The notes beneath the pieces are model-generated. The model ran no database searches, had not been told where the DNA came from, and saw only the letters and a program-made list of their open reading frames with translations. Of a stretch of 10,915 nucleotides of DNA, positions 6,305-10,915 are shown piece after piece. The translations under genes were made by a program, and so were the position numbers. The DNA comes from an uncultured Faecalibacterium sp. (GTDB lineage Bacteria > Bacillota > Clostridia > Oscillospirales > Ruminococcaceae): assembly GCA_934518555.1 (NCBI GenBank), contig CAKSXW010000065.1, positions 1 to 10,915 of the forward strand. Direction: 5' to 3'. The stretch's first letter is position 1. Every line of letters begins with the position of its first letter.

Positions 6305-7321
6305 TCAGCTCTCCCGGATCCGCTGGATCAGGTCTGCCTGGCTGCGGAATCGGTCGTACATGGGCTGCACCGCCTGGCGGAATTTCTCCTTTTCTTCCTC
6401 CGACAAGGTGGTCACATCCACCCCCCAGGCCCGGAGGCTGGCCTCGGACTGGGCCTCCTGCTGGGCCCACAGGCGGCGCTCGGTACGGGCAGAGGCCCGG
6501 GCACACTCCCGGAGGATCTCCGGGAAGCTCTGGTCCAGGGCCGCCAGCTTTTCCAGGGCTGCCGGGCTGGCCAGCTGCACCTCCGGCACCCGGGTGTGCT
6601 CGTCCTGCAAAAAGTAGGGGGCTACCTCGTAGTGGCCCATGGTGTCGTAGCTGGGCCAGTTGTTTTCGGCCCCGTCGATCTGGGCATTGTGGAGGGCGGC
6701 GTAGACCTGGCTGTACACGATCTGCACCGGGTCTGCCCCCAGGGAGGTGATCAACTCGCTCATCAGGTCCGATTCCTGGACCCGGAGGCTCAGGCCCTGG
6801 AGGTCTGCCAGGCAGGTGACCTTTTGCCGGGTGTAGAAGCTCCGGACCCCGGCGTCGAACCAGGAAAGGCCCGTAAGGCCCAAAGTGTCCAGTTGGGCCA
6901 GAAATTCGTCCCCAATGTCCCCGTCCAGCACACGCCACATCTGGGCGGCGTCCTTGTACAGGTAAGGCAGCTGCAATACGCTGAGGCTGGGGATGTACTC
7001 TGCCAGGGGGCTCAGGGATACCCGGCTGAAGTCGATGCCCCCAAACTGCATCTGCTGCAGCACGCTTTGTTCGGCCCCCAGCTCACCGCCGCTGTACACC
7101 ACGATCTTTACCCGGCCCTGGGTCTTTTCGTTCACCTGCTGGGCAAAGGCCAGGGCGGCCTGGGTGGTGGGGTAGTCCTCCGGCTGGTTTTCGGCGTACC
7201 GCAGGATCAGCTCCGGCCCGGTGTCCGTTTCCGGCTCCGGGCTGGCGTTACAGCTGCAAAGGCCCAGGGCGGCTCCGGCAGCGGCCAGCAGCACCTGCCG
7301 CCGGGTCACCCGGCGGCTCAC
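6305..7321 (-). CDS. DctP-like solute-binding lipoprotein, probable ligand sensor partner of the YesM-type kinase
   Basis: Extracytoplasmic TRAP-family binding protein (338 residues). Signal: two Arg pairs (RR at 3-4 and 7-8, TRRQVLL), a hydrophobic core and a lipobox-like LCSC with Cys24. DctP features: LRYAENQPEDYP near residue 40, SGGELGAEQSVLQQ, GVRSFYT (R160), GLSLRV with the carboxylate-binding arginine R180, and IDGAENNWPSY (E219, N220, N221). It aligns along its length with the DctP at 1899-2987 but is clearly divergent. The ATG overlaps the stop of the response regulator by 4 bases, a terminator follows it, and no permease genes are attached. That context suggests a sensing role, presenting ligand to the kinase ectodomain, as XylFII does for LytS. 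It could also feed the DctQM at 1-1800; sequence alone cannot exclude this. Confidence 0.88.
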   Translation of the reverse strand: MSRRVTRRQVLLAAAGAALGLCSCNASPEPETDTGPELILRYAENQPEDYPTTQAALAFAQQVNEKTQGRVKIVVYSGGELGAEQSVLQQMQFGGIDFSRVSLSPLAEYIPSLSVLQLPYLYKDAAQMWRVLDGDIGDEFLAQLDTLGLTGLSWFDAGVRSFYTRQKVTCLADLQGLSLRVQESDLMSELITSLGADPVQIVYSQVYAALHNAQIDGAENNWPSYDTMGHYEVAPYFLQDEHTRVPEVQLASPAALEKLAALDQSFPEILRECARASARTERRLWAQQEAQSEASLRAWGVDVTTLSEEEKEKFRQAVQPMYDRFRSQADLIQRIRES

Positions 7322-8118
7322 AGCAGCCCCTCCGGGGGCTGCTCCCGGCTCACCCGGCGCCGGTACTGGGTAGGGGTCTCTCCGGTGCGCTTTTTAAAGG
7401 CCCGGGCAAAGTAGCTGGCGTCCTCGTAGCCCACCATGGAGGCTACCTCTGCCGAGGAGCGGAAGGGGTCCGTCAGCAGCTCCTTGGCGGCGTTGATCCG
7501 CAGCTCCGTGAGGCAATCCAAAAAGTTCATCTTCTGGTATTTTTTGAACTGGGCCGACAGGTAGGCAGGGCTGATGTGGAGGATGGCGCTGACGCTGTCC
7601 AGGGAAAGGTCGAACATATAGTTGTCCTCCAGGTAGCGGCGCACATGGGCCATGACCAGGGCGTTCTGGTCGCTTTCCTTTTCCTCTGCGGCAGGGGTGG
7701 CAGGCTCCGGCTCCACCGGGGCCAGGGACTCCAGCCGCCGCTCGGTCTCCAGCTGCCGTATGGCCCGGCGGATGGAGGCCTCCAGCTCGTCGGGGTCCAC
7801 AGGCTTCAGCAGGTAATCGCAGGCCCCCAGGTGCACCGCCTCGTGGGCGTACTGGAACAGGCTGTAGGCGGTGACAAAGATCACCCGGCAGCCGGGGCGC
7901 TGGGCCAGCACAGCCCGGGCGGCATCCAGGCCGCTCATGCCGGGCATCTCGATGTCCATCAGGATCAGGTCGGCTCCCCACAGAATGGCCTTGTCGGCGG
8001 CCTGGCGGCCGTTTTCCGCTGTTTCCACCGCCACTTCGTGCTCAAACCGATGGGTGACGATGTCCGTCAGGGCAATGCGCTCCAACCGCTCGTCATCGGC
8101 GATCAACAGGCGTATCAT
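7318..8118 (-). CDS. Response regulator, receiver plus AraC-type DNA-binding domain (YesN-like)
   Basis: Cytoplasmic transcription regulator of 266 residues. The receiver domain is about residues 1-120: acidic pocket D8-D9 (LIADDE), phosphoacceptor D55 in LILMDIEMPG, T83 in FVTAY and K105 in YLLKPVDP. A short linker rich in Glu, Pro and Ala (about 128-150) leads to an AraC-type double helix-turn-helix at about 155-258, with LSLDSVSAILHISPAYLSAQ as the first helix-turn-helix and SSAEVASMVGYEDASYFARA as the second. All expected receiver residues are present. The gene overlaps the kinase stop by 4 bases (ATGA) and its own stop overlaps the binding-protein start in the same way, so the three are co-translated. 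Probable targets are the tandem repeats at 3109-3142 and 6139-6172; this is inferred from site geometry and proximity. Confidence 0.95.
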   Translation of the reverse strand: MIRLLIADDERLERIALTDIVTHRFEHEVAVETAENGRQAADKAILWGADLILMDIEMPGMSGLDAARAVLAQRPGCRVIFVTAYSLFQYAHEAVHLGACDYLLKPVDPDELEASIRRAIRQLETERRLESLAPVEPEPATPAAEEKESDQNALVMAHVRRYLEDNYMFDLSLDSVSAILHISPAYLSAQFKKYQKMNFLDCLTELRINAAKELLTDPFRSSAEVASMVGYEDASYFARAFKKRTGETPTQYRRRVSREQPPEGLL

Positions 8119-9629
8119 TCCTCAAATTCCTCCTCTTCCTCAAGCTCCACCAGGGGCAGATACAGGCTTACGGCAGTGCCCAGCCCCGGCCGGGAGCGGA
8201 TCTCGAACCGACAGCGCTTATCCAGCAGCTTCAGCCGGGCTGCCACGTTGTACACGCCGATGTGCTCCCAGCGGTCCCCGGGGCTGGCCAGACCGGCTTG
8301 CAGCTGGGCCAGCTGCTCCGGGGCGATGCCCTGGCCGTTATCACAGACATTGATCCGCAGCAGCTTTTGCTGCCGCAAGGGGGTGATGCGGATCCGCACG
8401 GCACCCCCTTCTTCCTTGGGGCCGATGCCGTGCTTGAAGGCGTTTTCCACAATGGGCTGCAGGATGAACGAGGGCACCATGGTCTCGGTCAGGTCCAGGG
8501 AATCGGAGATGCGCCACCGCATCCGGATCCGGGCCCCAAAGCGCACATGGTAGATGGAGTAATACTCGTCCACGATCCGCACCTCCCGGGCCAGGGGCAC
8601 CTGCTCGTCGTTGCTCATGAGGCTGTAGCGCAGCAGGTGGCTCAGGGCGGTGATCAGGGCCTGGGTGCGGTAGGCGGCCTCCTGGCCGGCGGTCTGCAGG
8701 ATCACGTTCAGGGTGTTGAACAAAAAGTGGGGGTCGATCTGGCTGCGGAGCTGCTGCAACCGGCTGCGCTCCATACGGGTCTGCAGCTCCAGGGCCTGGG
8801 TCTTTTGCTGGTGCAGCTCCCGTTCCATCTCGTTTTTCTCACGCAGGGTGCTCATCTGCTGGGCCATGGAGTGCTTCATCCGGTTAAAGGCGTCGGTGAG
8901 CTGGCCGATCTCGTCACCCTGGTGAGGCAGGGGCACATCCGGGGTGTCGTAATGGCCGCTGATGATGGCCCGGGAAGCCACGATCATCTGCTGCACCGGC
9001 CCCAAAAGCCGCAGCACCAGCCAGGCCATGATGCAGCCCAGGGCCAGGCACACGGTGGTCACCACGGTCTGGGCCCATTTGACCCGGGTACTGCGGACCG
9101 AGATCTCGGTGTAGATGCTCTGGGCGTCGGCAATGGCAATGTTCAGCAGCTGCTGGGTGTACTGGCTCAGGTAGCTGCCGCAGGGCTTTACCTGGCTGTA
9201 ATACAGCTGGGATGCCTGGGCGTCGTCCCCGGCCCGTACCGCCGCCTCCAGCTGCTCCACCAGGCCGGTGTAGCTTTTGTAGGTGGTGCACACGGCATTG
9301 TACAGCAGGTATTCCTCCTGGCTCACGGTGTGGATGTCTCCGTTGATGCGCCACAGCCAGGCGTTGGTGACGGAAAAAGCCCCCTCCAGCCCGGAAAGGA
9401 ACTCCTGGGTGTCGCCGTACTCCCAGCGGTAGCTGTTCAGTACCGTAAGGCTCTTTTCTACGCCGCCCTGGAACCGGCTGATGGCGTTGAAGTTGCCCAA
9501 TTGGTCATCCAGCTGCCGCAGCACGGTGCCGGACTGGTAAAAGCTGAGAAAGATCTGGGCGGCCAACGCCAGCAGAAAAGCGGCCAGCCCCAGGCTGATC
9601 CGCTGCTTCAGGGTCATGGTTCGGGCCAC
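8115..9629 (-). CDS. Membrane sensor histidine kinase (YesM/LytS type)
   Basis: Sensor kinase of 504 residues that should phosphorylate the regulator encoded just downstream. Domains in order: membrane span 1 (about 11-31), an extracytoplasmic region of about 150 residues (32-185) without a domain I recognise, span 2 (about 186-208), HAMP-like linker (about 209-262), a helical segment likely to be coiled coil (about 262-296), the His_kinase domain with phosphoacceptor H301 in QIDPHFLFNTLN, and an HATPase domain with the N-box QPIVENAFKHG (N396), VCDNGQGI (D430) and GVYNVAARL. The tail is strongly acidic (VELEEEEEFEE). The start is GTG at 9629, because AAGGAGGG (9636-9643) is 6-7 bases upstream; the ATG at 9617 would be 19 bases away. 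The ectodomain is the likely docking surface for the binding protein of the same operon. Confidence 0.95.
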   Translation of the reverse strand: MARTMTLKQRISLGLAAFLLALAAQIFLSFYQSGTVLRQLDDQLGNFNAISRFQGGVEKSLTVLNSYRWEYGDTQEFLSGLEGAFSVTNAWLWRINGDIHTVSQEEYLLYNAVCTTYKSYTGLVEQLEAAVRAGDDAQASQLYYSQVKPCGSYLSQYTQQLLNIAIADAQSIYTEISVRSTRVKWAQTVVTTVCLALGCIMAWLVLRLLGPVQQMIVASRAIISGHYDTPDVPLPHQGDEIGQLTDAFNRMKHSMAQQMSTLREKNEMERELHQQKTQALELQTRMERSRLQQLRSQIDPHFLFNTLNVILQTAGQEAAYRTQALITALSHLLRYSLMSNDEQVPLAREVRIVDEYYSIYHVRFGARIRMRWRISDSLDLTETMVPSFILQPIVENAFKHGIGPKEEGGAVRIRITPLRQQKLLRINVCDNGQGIAPEQLAQLQAGLASPGDRWEHIGVYNVAARLKLLDKRCRFEIRSRPGLGTAVSLYLPLVELEEEEEFEE

Positions 9630-9635
9630 GGTGCT

Positions 9636-9643
9636 CCCTCCTT
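9636..9643 (-). promoter_or_regulatory. Ribosome binding site that fixes the GTG start of the sensor kinase
   Basis: AAGGAGGG on the minus strand, 6 bases before the GTG at 9629-9627. The only competing start, the in-frame ATG at 9617, is too far from this site, and I see no other purine-rich site closer to it. Confidence 0.8.
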
Positions 9644-9689
9644 GCCATGGTAGCAGGCATATAGACGAACTGCATTACTATAATAATGT

Positions 9690-9719
9690 ATTGTAACACG
9701 GTCTGCGGCGGTTTGGCAA
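9690..9719 (-). promoter_or_regulatory. Predicted promoter of the signalling operon
   Basis: On the minus strand, -35 TTGCCA (9719-9714), an 18-base spacer and -10 TACAAT (9695-9690) with an extended TG one base upstream. The leader would be about 55 bases. The tandem half-sites seen at the other two promoters are not present here. A short dyad GGAAA/TTTCC (9741-9755) lies about 22 bp upstream, of unknown meaning. Confidence 0.6.
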
Positions 9720-9756
9720 GGTCTATTTCCGCTGCCCTGTGGAAATCAATTTTCCG

Positions 9757-9887
9757 AAAAGGCTTCCCCCGGTCGGGGGAAGCTGTCACCGCAGGTGACT
9801 GATGAGGGCGCAGGACAGCAGCGTGTTACCCTAAATACCCCTCATCCGGCGCTATGCGCCACCTTCCCCCCAAGGGGTGAAGGCTTT
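9757..9887. repeat. MITE-like palindromic repeat element
   Basis: A 131-base element with long imperfect terminal inverted repeats of about 50 bases: the left end (AAAAGGCTTCCCCC...) is mirrored by the right end (...AAGGGGTGAAGGCTTT), and the inner borders are GATGAGGG and CCCCTCATC. Each arm folds on its own: GCTTCCCCC/GGGGGAAGC (9762-9783) and GTCACC/GGTGAC (9785-9799) on the left, GGCGC/GCGCC (9848-9860) on the right. No open reading frame is inside. I recall similar elements scattered between genes in Faecalibacterium-like Clostridia; that is memory, not a search. It lies between the kinase promoter and the pckA terminator. Confidence 0.7.
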
Positions 9888-9921
9888 AGCTCTGGGTCAA
9901 GCTGCAAAAGTTGATTGCTAT

Positions 9922-9966
9922 AAAAAAGCCTGCCCCGGGCTCTTTGCAGAGCACCGGGGCAGGCTT
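9922..9966 (-). terminator. Intrinsic terminator of pckA
   Basis: On the minus strand a perfect 13-bp stem, AAGCCTGCCCCGG (9966-9954) with CCGGGGCAGGCTT (9938-9926), is extended by GCTCT/AGAGC around a 4-base loop. A run of six T (9927-9922) overlaps the end of the stem and follows it. It begins 28 bases after the pckA stop. Confidence 0.95.
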
Positions 9967-9994
9967 AAATGCTAGAAGGGATCAGAAGGGCAGC

Positions 9995-10915
9995 TTACAG
10001 CTGGGGGCCGGCAGAGACCAGAGCCTTGCCGTGCTCGTTGCCTTCGTACTTCTTGAAGTTCTTGATGAAGCGGCTGGCCAGATCCTTAGCCTTCTCGTCC
10101 CACTGGGCAGCGTCGGCGTAGGTATCACGAGGATCCAGGATGCCGGTGTCCACGCCGTTCAGCACGGTGGGGACCTCCAGGTCAAAGTAGGGGATCTTCT
10201 TGGTGGGCACGTTGTTGATGTCACCGTTCAGGATGGCGTCGATGATGCCACGGGTGTCCTTGATGGAGATGCGCTTGCCGGTGCCGTTCCAGCCGGTGTT
10301 CACCAGGTAAGCCTTGGCGCCGCTGGCCTTCATCTTCTTCACCAGCTCCTCAGCGTACTTGGTGGGGTGCAGCTCCAGGAAGGCCTGGCCGAAGCAAGCA
10401 GAGAAGGTGGGGGTGGGCTCGGTGATGCCGCGCTCGGTGCCTGCCAGCTTTGCGGTAAAGCCGGACAGGAAGTAGTACTGGGTCTGCTCCGGGGTCAGGA
10501 TGGAGACCGGGGGCAGAACGCCGAAGGCGTCAGCAGACAGGAAGATCACGTTCTTTGCTGCGGGAGCAGAAGAAACGGGACGCACGATGTTCTGGATGTG
10601 GTTGATGGGGTAGGACACACGGGTGTTCTCGGTGACAGACTTGTCAGCGAAGTCGATGTGGCCCTCAGCGTCCAGGGTAACGTTCTCCAGCAGAGCGTTG
10701 CGCTTGATGGCGTTGTAGATATCGGGCTCAGAGTCCTTATCCAGGTTGATGACCTTGGCGTAGCAGCCGCCCTCAAAGTTGAACACGCCGTTGTCGTCCC
10801 AGCCGTGCTCGTCGTCACCGATCAGCAGACGCTTGGGGTCGGTGGACAGGGTGGTCTTGCCGGTGCCGGACAGACCGAAGAAGATGGCGGTGTTCTCGCC
10901 GTTCAGGTCGGTGTT
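9995..10915 (-). CDS. pckA: Phosphoenolpyruvate carboxykinase (ATP), 5' end outside window
   Basis: Cytoplasmic enzyme that interconverts oxaloacetate + ATP with phosphoenolpyruvate + CO2 + ADP; it serves gluconeogenesis or, in many anaerobes, CO2 fixation toward succinate. The visible part is the last 306 residues. The ATP-type P-loop is [10 protein letters not shown] (14-23 of this fragment), followed by the metal-binding stretch LIGDDEHGW (31-39), [10 protein letters not shown] (45-54), [11 protein letters not shown] and [14 protein letters not shown], all typical of the ATP-dependent family. PckA is usually about 530-540 residues, so about 230 N-terminal residues lie beyond the right edge. 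The reading frame is intact. It has its own terminator and no evident functional tie to the downstream operon. Codons look well optimised, as expected for an abundant enzyme. Confidence 0.97.
   Translation of the reverse strand, partial: NTDLNGENTAIFFGLSGTGKTTLSTDPKRLLIGDDEHGWDDNGVFNFEGGCYAKVINLDKDSEPDIYNAIKRNALLENVTLDAEGHIDFADKSVTENTRVSYPINHIQNIVRPVSSAPAAKNVIFLSADAFGVLPPVSILTPEQTQYYFLSGFTAKLAGTERGITEPTPTFSACFGQAFLELHPTKYAEELVKKMKASGAKAYLVNTGWNGTGKRISIKDTRGIIDAILNGDINNVPTKKIPYFDLEVPTVLNGVDTGILDPRDTYADAAQWDEKAKDLASRFIKNFKKYEGNEHGKALVSAGPQL

Noticed and set aside
8262..9653. Plus-strand open frame opposite the sensor kinase
   Set aside because: Antisense shadow: no domain, no ribosome site, and the minus strand holds all kinase motifs.
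9995..10786. A short separate gene beginning at the GTG at 10786
   Set aside because: The frame continues unbroken to the window edge and includes the PckA P-loop upstream of that GTG, so this is an internal valine codon of pckA.
1..10915. CRISPR array, tRNA, rRNA or riboswitch
   Set aside because: No regularly spaced repeats of CRISPR type, no tRNA-like cloverleaf or rRNA sequence, and no leader matching a riboswitch class I know; the repeats present are paired operator-like sites and one palindromic element.

Overview
The window looks like chromosome of a GC-rich Gram-positive gut anaerobe of the Clostridia, most likely a Ruminococcaceae/Oscillospiraceae member close to Faecalibacterium. 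Reasons: strong AAGGAGG ribosome sites, low-complexity Ala/Ser/Thr linkers after lipoprotein signals, a YesM/YesN-type two-component system, an ATP-dependent PEP carboxykinase, and a short palindromic repeat of a kind I recall from such genomes. The genus is inference. Every gene I can support is on the minus strand, so the transcription order is from high to low coordinates.

Layout in transcription order. (1) 10915-9995: 3' part of pckA (5' end outside the window), ended by a strong terminator at 9966-9922. (2) 9994-9630: a 365-base gap without a gene; it holds that terminator, a MITE-like palindromic repeat (9757-9887) and the promoter of the next operon. (3) 9629-6305: a tightly overlapped three-gene signalling operon: YesM/LytS-type sensor kinase, YesN-type AraC response regulator, and a TRAP-family (DctP-like) solute-binding lipoprotein without its own permease. 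It ends in a textbook terminator (6283-6242). (4) 6304-6015: promoter region, then a 900-residue secreted GH28-like beta-helix protein (6014-3312), probably pectin- or rhamnogalacturonan-directed. (5) 3311-2988: a 324-base gap without a gene, with a large hairpin and a second promoter region. (6) 2987 to the left edge: a complete tripartite TRAP transporter dctP-dctQ-dctM (dctM lacks its last few codons), with an attenuator-like hairpin between dctP and dctQM.

The main observation is that the secreted glycosidase and the TRAP transporter have matching promoter architecture. Each carries two roughly 14-bp half-sites in direct repeat, exactly 20 bp apart, ending 4 bp before a -35 box that is followed by a 17-bp spacer and a -10 box. 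This is the geometry expected for an AraC-type activator, and the neighbouring YesN-type regulator is the obvious candidate. The proposed model: the orphan DctP-like lipoprotein binds an extracellular (probably acidic-sugar) ligand and signals through the YesM-type kinase; the regulator then switches on a glycosidase that releases acidic sugars and a TRAP transporter that imports them. The layout resembles the XylFII-LytS-YesN xylose sensor of Clostridium, but with a TRAP-type instead of an ABC-type binding protein.
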